From Cotesia glomerata (taxonomy: Eukaryota > Arthropoda > Insecta > Hymenoptera > Braconidae): DNA of 64,000 bases. The stretch is from positions 12,586,001 to 12,650,000 of the forward strand of contig NC_058158.1 in the NCBI RefSeq assembly GCF_020080835.1, in the 5' to 3' direction. The notes below the pieces were generated by a model. It saw nothing but the letters and a program-made list of their open reading frames with translations, made no database searches and had not been told where the DNA came from. The translations under genes were made by a program, and so were the position numbers. Below are positions 30,029-41,144 of this stretch, piece after piece (within the stretch, counting starts at the first letter, position 1; the number at the start of each line of letters is the position of its first letter).

Positions 30029-32590
30029 TTATTTTTTTCTTATTAATTTTTTATTGAGGTGTAAGGATTTAAGGATGTTTGGTAATAAATTATAATTTTT
30101 TACCGCTACCACATATGAGTTTTTAAAGGCTATGCTTTTGTTAATTTTCGGTTGGATTATTGGCTTAGTTCTAGTTTTGCCTTGATAGTTTATATAAGAC
30201 TCTCTGCATGTATTAAAATGGTAGCAGATAGACTCGATGATAAAAGTATCTTTAACTGTTGGTATGGGATTCTCATAATTTCTGTCTTTAATTATATCAA
30301 TTAGTTTATTTTGTATACTAGCTAATTTAGTTAATACGTTTTTATAACATCCTCCCCACGCAATTATACCATAGTTTATGATACTTTCAAACAAAGTGTG
30401 ATATATTATTTTTAGTGTTTTTTTATCAAGAGTCCATTTTAATTTGTGAAATAAAAAATAGAAAAATTTTTGTTTTTAATAAGGTCTGTGATGTGACTAT
30501 TCCATGTTGCATGACAGTCAAAGATTACCCCTAGGTATTTACAACTGTTAACTCTTTTTATTTTTTTATTATAAATTGATAACTCAAAAACAGCAGGAAT
30601 GCTATTACTATTGCAGCCAAATGTTATGTATGTTGTTTTGTCAACGTTTAGAGACAAGTAATTGTCTCTTAACCAGTTTCCAATATTGTCTAGATATCTA
30701 TTTAAATTACCCTCAACTTCAGCCCAGGATTTGCCCGCACATTTGATAACAGTATCATCAGCATATGCCGCAATTGTTTTCGATGGAAAAATGTTAAATA
30801 TATCATTAATATAAAGGACAAATAGCAAAGGTCCTAATATCGTCCCTTGAGGGACTCCAATTTTTACTATTCTCTTTTTACTTCTGATTATGTTCATTTT
30901 AACATCCTGATATCTATTTGTTAAGTAATCTTTAATTAAATTATTCGCTACTCCTCTGATACCGTAATTCTGTAGTTTATCCAGTAATATTTTATGGTCA
31001 ACAGTATCGAAAGCCTTTGCCAAATCTAAGAAAACTATAACGGTTGGATTATTTTTATCCAGATTCGAATATATAAAATCCGTTATTGATGCAAGTGCAT
31101 CTTTAGTAGATTTGTTTTTAATAAAACCGAATTGTTCCTCCGCTATAATTTTACATCCTGAAATAAAATTATACATTCGTTTATGTATGAGTTTCTCAAG
31201 TATTTTTGCAATATTGGAAATAAGTGAAATCGGGCGATAGGTCGTCTTGAGATGTCTATCCCCCGATTTATAGATAGGAATAATTAGAAGCTAAGTTAGT
31301 ACCAATATTGGTAAAATACTCGACAAACTCATTAGTAATTTCCCGAGGATCAGATATCTTTCTGTCTTCAGTTGTTAAAAATTCAATATTATTATTATTA
31401 TTATTTATACGCTTTCCTATTTTTTGATTGATGTATTGCCACATTTTTTTACTATCACTACATCTATTTTTGACCTCTGTTCTTTCAAAATTACATTTAG
31501 CAATTTTTATCAGTTTATCTAAAGCCTTACGATAGTTATTATACTTAATTTTTAGTTCTAAATTATTTATATTTTTTTTCCAGTTGTTATAAAGTTTTTC
31601 TTTGGTTCCGCATGACTTGATAATACCAGCTGTAATCCAGCTTTTACGCGGGCTAGTTTTTTTATGAATTTTTTTATTTACATTTGATTTTTCTATTAAC
31701 CCCTGTATTTTACTAACTAAAAGATCAGTAGCTTTATTTGGATCATGCTCAGACAATAATTCTGTCCAGTCAATTTTGTTTGAAATTTTTATAAGTTTAT
31801 TATAATTAATAGTTGTATTATTTTCATCAGATTTGTGTTGTATTTGTGTATCTATTGCTAGAAAAATTGGATAATGGTCAGTAAGGACTTGGTTATATGT
31901 TAGCGACTTTAAGTTGTTTAATTTCGACTTGACAAAAATATTGTCTATGCACGATCCAGTATTTACATTTGGCCTTGTTATACCATTAAAATATGGTATG
32001 TAATTCTTTTCTAAGAAAGTAGCTATAAATAATTCAGTTATATTATCACAGTCATTTATGTTGATATTAAAATCACCTACTACAATATGATTTTTAACTT
32101 TAGAGTTATTTTCTAGATAGGAGCTTAAATTTGCCACAAATTCCTCCTTCGCCAAATCATGACATCTGTATAAACCACTAATTTTAATATGATCTATACT
32201 ACTAATCTTCAAGGTTGTTGAGAGAAAAACAGATCTTCCCCCATTTTCAATATTTGTAGATTGATTCATATAGTCTGCTATATACATAGCAACACCATCC
32301 GCTTTGTTGTTGAAACTTTTATTGTAATGTAAATTATAGTTCTTGAGTGTAAAAAAATTTGGTGTATTTAAAGTCCACGTTTCTGTGCACACAATGACTT
32401 GAGGTTTTGTTTGTAGTCTATCAACAAATAATTCAAGATTCTCAAAATTTGCGTTAAGACTTCTTATATTTATGTGAAGTATAATTAAATTATAATTTTG
32501 TAGCACAAGGTTTAAATATTCAATGTTGTCAGTTGATTCTTCAATATAAACATTGCTATTGTTTTGATTGAGATCATCTGTCATGATCAA
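30029..32590 (-). pseudogene. Retrotransposon ORF2: endonuclease + reverse transcriptase, with deletion and frameshifts
   Basis: The endonuclease (32584-31700) has HINIRSLNANF, TETW, VGDFNINI, SCIDNIF and LTDHYP. The linker ends EYFTNIGTNLAS at about 31290. It is followed at once, in another frame, by IIPIYKSGDRHLKTTYRPIS, so the roughly 100 residues expected between them, including the first part of the RT, are missing. The RT continues with GFIKNKST, FLDLAKAFDTVDH, GVPQGTILGPLLFVLYINDI, AAYADDTVI (about 30.75 kb) and CKYLGVIFD. Another break near 30440 leads to the C-terminal region (YGIIAWGGCY...). CR1/Jockey group is my reading of the motifs. Confidence 0.87.
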
Positions 32591-32656
32591 TCTTCAGTCG
32601 GTATTTGTTAGTTACTATCTTTTGTGCTATAGATGTCAGGTAATGCAATTCTATTA

Positions 32657-33992
32657 TCATGTTTTGACTGTAGTTTTCTTTGGTTCGAGAATTCTTCCTA
32701 GGTAGTCTGGAATACTTGGTTGTGTTGGGTATTCAATGGCCCTCAACCATTTGTTTAGTTTGTATCTGATATACTCACAAGCTTTTGTATCAGTAGCAAC
32801 GTGGTTTGTACACTTGTTTTTATTGAACTGTTTATTATGATGAATACAGTTTACGCAACTCTTGTTTTCACTTGTGCAGGCTAAGGCACACTAAGGTGTG
32901 ATGATCGCCTGCACATTTAAGACACTTTGTAGCATTATTACACTTTCGTTCACTGTGATTCATTCTTCCACAATTAAAACATATACTGAGGTCAATAACA
33001 TCGTATACACGGCAACACTTATGACCTACAAACATAACTCTCGAGTTCATAATACTATTATACATACTTGGCGCTAGCTCAAGTATTATGGTTCTTATGT
33101 CCTTTTTATTCTTAAAGTCAGCAATAATACCAATATCACCACCAATTAAAGAACTGTTTCTATTAATAATATCTTCCAATAGGTCCTCTTTGCACATATC
33201 ACTCTCGATGTCCACAACTTTTATTTTCGGTCTCTTTTTCTTTTCTTGTTCTATTTTATAATTAGATCCTAATTTTTCACTCAATAAAGTTACAGTCCTG
33301 TCAACATCTTCATGATTCCTGCACTTAATTATGACCTCACCCGATTTCGTGGTCATAACCGTATTTATCTGCGTACTTGTGTTCCTTGTAAGGTTTTTTT
33401 TAACGAGATCACATGTTTTGCCAGTATTTTTATCAATCCCTGTGACAACTATATTTGGTACTACTTCCGTTTTGTATTTTATATTATTAGATTTCAGTGT
33501 ATCAGCATATGATTTCTGGCTTAAATCAACTTTACTTTTTTCAAGTAAATCATTGAGTAACTTGTTTTTTTCTTTCAATTCTTTGTTTAGTTCTCTGAGC
33601 AATTCACATTCAACCTTAACTTGTACCAATTTGTCCTCTTCATCGCGATTCATTGTTTCATTTAGGTCTTTATTTCCAGTGATATTTAGAGAGACGTTAT
33701 GTGATAGATTAAGCTGTAGTTCCTCCTTCTCATGTTGCTTAATTTGCACGATAATTTTCCTTGCATTTTCATCTAAGTTGGTATAGTTTTTTGAGGTTAT
33801 GTCTTGATTGTGATGATCCGGACATACCACTAAATATTTACCCACATAGAAACCTTTTTTATATTTGTTGAAATCTCCCTCGTGATATACATTTTCACAG
33901 ATGACACAAATTACAATTTTAGGAACAGACAAATTAGGGTGACACTTAAAAACTTTATCTGGCTTATCAGGAGGCACCGGACTCGACGCCAT
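32657..33992 (-). pseudogene. Retrotransposon ORF1: N-terminal zinc finger, coiled coil, CCHC knuckles
   Basis: The protein starts at a clean ATG (MASSPVPPDK). A PHD-like Cys/His finger follows at residues 26-60 (VICVICENVYHEGDF, then CPDHH). A Lys/Glu-rich coiled coil covers about 120-165 and a likely RNA-binding region about 180-320. CCHC knuckles come next: CFNCGRMNHSERKC and CLKCAGDHHTLVC. The frame stops at 32868, but another frame continues CTSENKSCVNCIHHNKQ and runs to a TGA at 32657-32659, so the last knuckle was cut off by a one- or two-base change. This is the RNA-binding partner of ORF2. Confidence 0.85.
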
Positions 33993-34083
33993 CTTGATTT
34001 TACAAATAGATAGTATTCTTTATTTCTTGATGATGAAATTCCAAAGATGATAGTCGACCAGTATCAACTTTTTTATATTTATT

Positions 34084-34218
34084 AACTTCCCGCTTAGAAA
34101 ATTGAAAATTTTCAAAAATCGGGAAGTTATTGTTTTTACCCCGTTTTTCGAAAATCGAGTTTTCATCAGATCTCGACGATTTGAGGTCCTAGGAAGCTTC
34201 CCTGACTGTTCCCGCGAT

Positions 34219-34256
<38 letters not shown>

Positions 34257-34900
34257 TGTATGTATGTAAACCTCTCATAACTTTTGAACGGCTTGACCGA
34301 TTTGATCGCGGTTGGTGCCATTCGAAAGGGTTTGACTAAACTTTGAATCAATTCAGACTGGTAAATTTTGAGAAATCTTAAAAAAACTACGAAAAAAAAT
34401 TTTTTCAAATGTGGTTTTTTTTGAATAACTTTTAAACGGCTTAACCGATCAATTCCAAAAACTAATCAGCTCTAAACATCGAAAAACCACGTCGATCGCC
34501 ACCAAGCCTGTCAAAATCGGTTAATTCGTTCGTGAGTTATCGTTGACGAAAGAAATCGAAAAAAAGTGTTTTTTTCGAATTACACCGAAATATCCGGTTT
34601 GATCAATTTGTGTTTGAAAATATATCATAGAATTTGAAAAACTGCGTCGATTGGCGCCAACCGCGTCAAAATCGGTACATTCATTCAAAAGTTATTGCGG
34701 TTTGAAAATTCAAAAAATAATGTTTTATTAAACTTCTATCAGACTTTTGAGCTCGGAGAGCTCAAAACTACACGAAAATTATATTTTTGAGCTCGAAGAG
34801 CTCAAAAACGTAATAAGTGCAATTTTGAGCGCTTAATTACGAAAGTAGCGGGAAGTTGCAGGGATGGCCCTCAGGGTCAACCGTTTTCCTAATTTTTTTT
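34084..34900 (+). repeat. Family A repeat, full-length copy with (TG)n
   Basis: AACTTCCCGCTTAGAAAATTG at the left and TAGCGGGAAGTTGCAGGGATGGCC...GTCAACCGTTTTCCTAATTT at the right define the copy. (TG)n is at 34219-34253. It sits inside the SAM-like gene, next to the retrotransposon 5' end, and with it makes a 5.3-kb interruption. Confidence 0.9.
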
Positions 34901-34929
34901 ATTAATTTTAGGTGCTAGTAAAATTTCAA

Positions 34930-36554
34930 GTTGAATCAATGATTTACTAATAACAGTGGCATGATCACTCAATCAAAGATATTGTAATTTTCGCTGATGT
35001 TCTTCACTTAATTTATCTTGAAAATTTTTTAGCAAAAGAGAGAAGATATTATCCCCGCTTTCAATCAATGAATTTTCTTTATTAGGATAAAGTTTCTTAA
35101 AGTCAATATGAACATATTGAATAATACTCTTGAATATACTCTTGAATATTGAATACATATTGATAATACTATTGAATAATAATATTGAATAATATTATTG
35201 AACATAATAAAAAAAAAAATAACTGAAATTTTGTTTTATTAATTTGAATCACCTAAGAAATTTTTGCTCATAACATTTACTAATTTGCTACCAATTGTTT
35301 CTTTTAATATCGGCCAATCATTAAAAATGTCAATTGCACTTAGATATTTTTTATTTTCTACTTCTTCTCTTCTCAAATCATAAGATAAATCCCAGTGAAT
35401 TAAAACATCTGCATCTTCTCTATTGTTTACTAGCCATTGCTTACTCGCCAATGGTGAACTAGTTTGAGGCTCGTCAATATGATCTTTCAGTATGTTTACA
35501 GTAAGGTTTTCAAGGCTCCGAATTATTGTATTAATGTTTCGCCACTTATCAACCAATTTCTCCTTTGAGATTTCACTTTTAATTCGTTTGGAGTATGTTT
35601 TTTTCACTGTAGGAACATAATAAATTTGAGTACACTGATTCGGGAAGATTTCAACTATTTTCTTGGATATTTTATCAAAATCATCATTAACAAGCTCTCT
35701 ATAGTTATAAAACAGAAATAATAAAAATAACAAGTTGTTTTAATAATCATTACAAATTAAATAATACACTAATGAAACTTACTTTTTCGATTTTAAAAAA
35801 TGTATAACTATAATTTCACACAAATATGACTGCCACTGAGCCTCTAAAGGAATGTTACTGAGAGCTGTTCGTAAAAGGGCTCTCCCTATAGGATGATCTT
35901 CAAGTATTTTTCTTAAATCAAAATTCACTAGTTTAGAGTCTCTTTTGCTTGTAGATGTCGAATTGACAATTAACAGTTGTTCAGGTTCTTGAAGATCCGT
36001 CTCACTTATAACCGGCAAATCTGATATATCGATGGACGTAACAATAGAAGCATTATCAGTATGAAGACTAGATGAACCAGCTGAACTTTCAAAATTCGCG
36101 TCAGTAATACCCAAAGTAGGTTTTGTATCAGTATCTTGAAACTCTGACCCCGGATCACTGAGCTTCTCTGACTATAGCAATGAAATTTAAAAAATAAATA
36201 TATTAGCTTAAGAAATAATTAATATTAATGGACAAGTTGTTAAGCGAATAGTGACATAAAAGTTATGCAAGTAAAAATTATTAAAACAATAGATAAGAAT
36301 GTAAAAAAAAACATACGTGGTCTCTGAATTTTTTTTTTAATCGTAGAAGTAAACCAATGCTTTTAAGTACTTCCCTTTTTATTTCATCATTACTATTTTC
36401 AATGAATTCTTTCAAAGTGTCCAAGTCAGTTATATCATTAGCTACGAGAAATTAAGAAAATATAAATAATTTAAATAACGATTACATGAAAATACTTACT
36501 TATAAATATTGGGTATAACTTGCCCAAATTCCACGAATTTAATAATAAATCCAT
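34930..36554 (-). pseudogene. Multi-exon gene with SAM-like N-terminus (transposon-associated), interrupted
   Basis: Exons with matching phases are exon 1 36554-36500 (ATG; LLLNSWNLGKLYPIF; donor GTAAGT), exon 2 36441-36317 (NDITDLDTLKEFIENS...LLLRLKKKFRDH; donor GTATGT), exon 3 36171-35783 (acidic linker, then ILEDHPIGRALLR...LCEIIVIHFLK; donor GTAAGT) and exon 4 35698-35239 (ELVNDDFDKISKKIVEIFP, YYVPTVKK, KLVDKWRN, WLVNNRE). Exons 1-2 resemble a SAM domain (W.L..L...F, DI..L..L, ...IG..L...KK). More coding-like sequence (VHIDFKKLYPNKENSLIE, about 35130-34980) follows, with the junction unresolved and the frame breaking near 34975. The reading then stops at a family A insertion and appears to resume at 29620. 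The domain order matches uncharacterised, mobile-DNA-linked animal proteins; function unknown. Confidence 0.75.
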
Positions 36555-36599
36555 AATTCGTTCAACGTTTTAAAGTAGGTTAAGATGATTTTTGTTTAT

Positions 36600-36860
36600 A
36601 AGCAATCTTTATATCAGATTGTCCTCAGCTGCTCTTGATGTTTAGATTTAAAATAACATTTCCTGGGCTAAGAAATCGCGCGCCAATGTATATGCCTTCG
36701 GTGGCGACCAATTTGGCACAGTCGACACCGATATATCTAATGTCTAAGACCGTGAACCGCTTCTGTGCGATGGAGGAATCCCTTGACCCCCTGGGCTGCC
36801 CTACTGGGTATGTGACCGCATCATTAGCTAAATTAATTGCAAAATGGCGTTAAGTCATGA
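36600..36860. other. GC-richer island with open frames on both strands
   Basis: From about 36650 to 36830 the GC content is near 50% in a 25-30% background. The plus strand has a 72-codon frame (MYMPSVATNLAQSTPIYLMS...), and the minus strand is open across the same bases (TYPVGQPRGSRDSSIAQK, LDIRYIGVDCAKLVATEG). I do not recognise either. It lies just upstream of the SAM-like gene start, so it may be part of the same element or an unrelated capture. Confidence 0.4.
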
Positions 36861-37024
36861 ATGCAAGAGCTCAAATTTTTCTTTTTTCTCTTTTTTTTTT
36901 CTTACAAATCTGTTATAATTTCTTTTATTATTTTCATTTTTATTCTCACCTATTAGAGTAATTGTAAGGGGATTGATGCAATGCGAATATGTGATTTAAT
37001 TTTTTTTTTTTTTTTTTTGGTTAT

Positions 37025-37486
37025 CTTTGTCAGTACAAAAATGATTTTTCTCACCTCCGGGCGGAAAGCGTCAATTTTCCTCCCGCTGCGCTAAACGAAA
37101 ATGCCGCTTTCCGCCTCCGTCGAGGAGAATAGTATATTACACACCTAGGGAAGTAAAGTAAGAAATGCCTCAGATCACATGCAATTGTTGGCCGAGGCGA
37201 AGCCGAGGTCAACAAACATGTGATCTGAGGCTTTCTTATTTACTTCCCGAGGAGTGTATACTATTTTGCTCGACGAAGGCAGAAAGCGGCACTTTCGTTT
37301 AGCGCAGCGAGCCGAAAGTTGACGCTTTCTGCCCGTCGAGCAAAATAGTATACACCACGGGCAGTAAATAAGAAAGCCTCAGATCACATGTTTATTGACC
37401 TCGGCTTCGCCTCGGACAACAATTACATGTGATCTGAGACATTTCTTATTTTACTGCCCTAGATGTGTAATATACTATTTCTCCCA
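37025..37486. repeat. Linked palindromic modules (family P), copies 3 and 4
   Basis: Two inverted-repeat cores, 37130-37263 and 37346-37478, face each other and share AGTATA...CCTCAGATCACATG...GAGGCGAAGCCGAGG...CATGTGATCTGAGG...TATACT. Between them 37264-37345 is a third palindrome (TTTTGCTCGACGAAGGCAGA facing TCTGCCCGTCGAGCAAAA). Left of them CTCCGGGCGGAAAGCG and CGCTTTCCGCCTCCG pair. The whole tract can fold into a chain of stems or one larger cruciform. Confidence 0.88.
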
Positions 37487-37589
37487 AATAAATATTTATT
37501 AAATGTTAAAAAATATTTATTAAAATTTAATAAATTAAATTATTATCTTCAAATAAATTAAATTATTAATAGTCAATAAATCCTTCTAT

Positions 37590-37845
37590 CAGTGTACGTT
37601 TTTTGTGCTTAAAAAACTGCGTCGAATACTTTTTTAAAAATGAAAATCGAACGACACATTCAAAAGTTATAACTGTATAATGAATACATTTTAAGCTCGA
37701 AGAGCTCAAAATCTGAAAAACGGTGATTTGAGCTTGAAAAGCTCCAATATTAACCAAAAAACTCATTTTACGGCGCTTTAAATTCAAAGTTAGCGGGAAC
37801 TTCTAGGGTTGGCCTGCGCAGTCAACCGATTTCCAGATTTTTTTA
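37590..37845 (+). repeat. Family A repeat, 3' fragment
   Basis: AAAAAACTGCGTCGAATAC, TTTTAAGCTCGAAGAGCTCA, TAGCGGGAACTTCTAGGGTTGGCC and GTCAACCGATTTCC follow the family order. The 5' part and microsatellite are missing. Confidence 0.8.
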
Positions 37846-37849
37846 TAAG

Positions 37850-40800
37850 TGTAGTTACTTTTTTTCTTATCTAACGCGAGCGCTCTAACCCTAAACCAAT
37901 AAGGAATCAATTTCTTCGATTTGTATCGAGAATGTCGATACTAAACTAAATTCACTTCAATTATCAATTTTATATTATAGGATTACCGTTAACTAAAATA
38001 CTTCAAATAAATAAAAAATATCAAAAATTTGTACAGCAAATAACGAATTTTTCAAAGTTTATTTAGCATTTAAATCAATGGAAGATCTATGAGGGATGGT
38101 TACTTATTTATGAGTAACCATTAATAAACAAGGTCATATATTTCTGTTCTACATTACATAAGGAATATCTTGTTTAATTTGATCCAAAAATGACGCAAAG
38201 CTACTAAACCTTAAAATTCAGGTAATAGGATACACACAGAGATGCGGTGGTCGAGTTTTAAGTTTCTAAACTGGAATAACGGATACACATTATGCCCGGA
38301 AGAGAAAATGGAAAACGATTTACAATGGATGGTAAACCATAACGTAATCCAAAGCAATAAACTAATTAAGGTCAACAGACCTGTCTGGGGTTCTTCTTTA
38401 ATTTAAGTATATGTCTATTTTTGAGTTTTGTTCAACTGGTTATATTACTTGAGTATTATTATTATTTACTGAAAGTAGATACGATTTTGGTTATTTTTTA
38501 AATATCTGAAATTGAACACAACTCACAAATTCCTATAATGAAGTGGTTATTTTTCAAATCGTTTAAAGAATAAAATATTTGGTTTTGCAAGCTAGTTCTG
38601 AAATAAATAGATGCTAAAGTTAAAAATGTATTAATTATAACTTTGAATTAGTTAAATTTTGGAAGCACTTGACACTGTTCAATTACGCGCACACTGGCCT
38701 CGAGAAATTTCTTTAAACATACACTTCTTCATCTTCATGAGTTAAAATGCAATGAGTCAATTAAAACTTTTGACGTCTTACTTTTTTTGAAGTTTTTCAA
38801 ATCTACATTTTTACTCCTGAAGAAAAATGATTATTTAAAATTATTTTTATCGTCAATGTAGCATTATTTATTTATCTAATTTTTACATTTACATACCTGT
38901 AAATTTAAGATTTTTTCTTTTTAACTATAACATCATTTGACGATGTAATTTTTACATATGTTTATACCGGAAAATTCAATAGTTTTTATTTTTAAATGTA
39001 GTATTAAACAAAAATCTAATTCTTATATTTTCATACCTATAAATTAAACAGTTTTCCTTTGTAAAAATATAATAGATAATTAGCAGTGCTTAATTTTCTT
39101 TTGATAATTACAAACAAATACCATAGTGACCGTTTGGTTTCGAATTATTATCTTTAGTGACCAGGTAATTTTCCATTGTGACCTATTATCGGATCGTAAT
39201 AATAACTTCAAATAAAAGTACGCATTCAAAAATATTATTATGCTAAAGTATGGGTATGCAATAGAGTGATAATTAGTTTTTTTTTTCTGATAATTACGGT
39301 CAATTTTTTCTATTGAAACCTTCTTTGTTTCGCATCCCTTTCTAAGTTAGTAAAAAATTCTACAAGGAGAAAAAAAAATAGGAATTTTTCCTATTTTAAC
39401 ATAAAGAAAAAATTCCTATGTTAACATCGCAGAAATACTTTGGTTATCATAGGAATAATTGCTATATGATACGTTGGAAAAATTCACATGTAACTAAAAT
39501 CTTCAAACTTTCTAATATTTGATCTAACTGTTGGATTCAAATCATCAAATACACTCTAAAAACTTGGCAAAGTGAATTCGGAGTGAATTTTTGCTTCCAT
39601 TATCCAAAGGAACGGAGTTAAGTAATAAAATACTCCGTGTATGAAGTAATCCTAGAGTTATTTTTGCTGCGTACGGAGTTCTTAGATTAAAATAAATTGT
39701 AATTTAGCTGAAACAAGTCCTCTATGCCAACATTTTTTTTATCAGTATAAAAAAATTTGAATTTACACAAAATGCAAATTAAAGAAAATTTCAAATTCTG
39801 AGAAAACAAAGTATCGATACCTCTATTTTTCGATTTTCTATACGGAAATACACTGTAAAAAACTCGTGGTTTGCGAACGATTTGTGCAGCGAATGCAAAA
39901 TAAATGATTTTTAATTGATTTCATTCATTCGAAGTGACATTTACTCCGAAAAGGATTCTTTGTATTATTAATGAAAAAGTTTCCAGGGAGTGAATTCTTT
40001 TTTTATTGGATAAAAATAGAAGAGAAGTTTTTTTATTCAAATTATTGACTACAATGTAAAAAATCGGGAGCGAATTTTATTCCGCATTCACTCCAATCAC
40101 TTGGAGTACCGGAGTGAAACAATTAAATACTCCGCGTCGGTAGTGAATCCAGAGTTTTTTTTCAGAGGAGTGATGCCAGAGTAAATCTGGATTTTAATCT
40201 GAAAAACATCCGGGTACGGGGTTCTTGAACTAAAATCAACTTTTATTTAACTAAAACAAGTTTCATAAGCCAGATTATTTTTTTTCGTCAGTATGAAATA
40301 AATTTTACAAAAAGAAAAAAATTGTCAGTATGGAAAAAAAAAATTTGGAAAAATTCTAGTTAAAAACATTTCAAATTAAAAAAAAAAAAATTTGGAAAAA
40401 ATTTATAATTTCTGAAAAATTTAAATTTTGGAATAAAATCTAAATTTTGCAAAAAATTCTAAATTTTCACGAAACTACAAATATTAAAAAATAATTTTTA
40501 TGTCAGATAGAAAATTAAGGAATAAATACAATTTTAAAAACAAATTTATTTCCCAGAAAAAATTTTTTCAATCAGTAAATAGTAATTTATGCCCTAAGGC
40601 CGCAAAAGGACGATTTTCTCGAAAACGGGCCAAGAAGTTCGCGTATTTTCGGCTTAAAAAAAGTAGGGTGTTAAAAAAAAACTAAACTTCTTATTCTTCT
40701 TGATATACTAATCAAGAATCCATCATTGTTTTATTTTTCAGATGACCACAAGGGCAGAAATCATGGCGACTAGGACACGGCCTTTTTTTCCCCCCTCTAC

Positions 40801-40955
40801 TTCAAGGACGCATAACTCGATAAAAAAAAATTTTTTTTTTTGAAATTAATTTTGTGTACTCTGAATATAAATAAACAAATGATAAAAAAATAGACTGTAA
40901 AAATATCAAATGCTTTTTTTTTAATCGACAGCTAAAAAATGCTTGAAATTCGGGC
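37850..40955. other. Non-coding DNA with one old duplicated block
   Basis: No gene is recognised. Blocks near 39600-39725 and 40085-40270 share AATACTCCG(T/C)G..., GTAGTGAAT/GAAGTAATCC..AGAGTT and ...TACGG(A/G)GTTCTT..A.TAAAAT, so an old duplication or element pair is likely. GGTTACTTATTTATGAGTAACC at about 38097 is a small hairpin. A short frame at 40500-40685 is Lys-rich and not credible. Confidence 0.45.
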
Positions 40956-40960
40956 CTCTA

Positions 40961-41140
40961 CACAGTAAAAAATTTTTCGTCAAATTTAACACAAAAATTT
41001 GTGTTGATGACTTTTTTTACACAATTTGTGTTGAATCAACAATCAACATACTAAAATGTTAAATTCTACACACTAAAATGTTAAATTCTACACAAACATT
41101 TTTACACTTTACACAATGACGAAAAATTTTTTATTGTGTG
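40961..41140. mobile_element. TIR MITE starting CACAGTAAAAAATTTTTCGTCA, copy 1
   Basis: The left end CACAGTAAAAAATTTTTCGT and the right end ACGAAAAATTTTTTATTGTG are inverted. The interior repeats TAAAATGTTAAATTCTACACA twice. A relative is at 60209-60399. Non-coding. Confidence 0.8.
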
Positions 41141-41144
41141 GACT

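Larger units (their letters stand above)
29622..34080 (-). mobile_element. CR1/Jockey-type non-LTR retrotransposon, nearly full length
   Basis: The order on the minus strand is a 5' leader from about 34.07 kb, ORF1 (33992-32657), ORF2 (32590-30029), then a 3' region of about 390 bases ending in (AATAAAT)n. The leader start is not fixed by a target-site duplication. The element lies directly after a family A copy and inside the SAM-like gene. Frame breaks and an internal deletion show that it is dead. Confidence 0.85.

Noticed and set aside
33331..33786. 151-codon plus frame rich in Ser/Phe/Leu
   Set aside because: It is antisense to the retrotransposon ORF1 coiled coil, which explains its composition.
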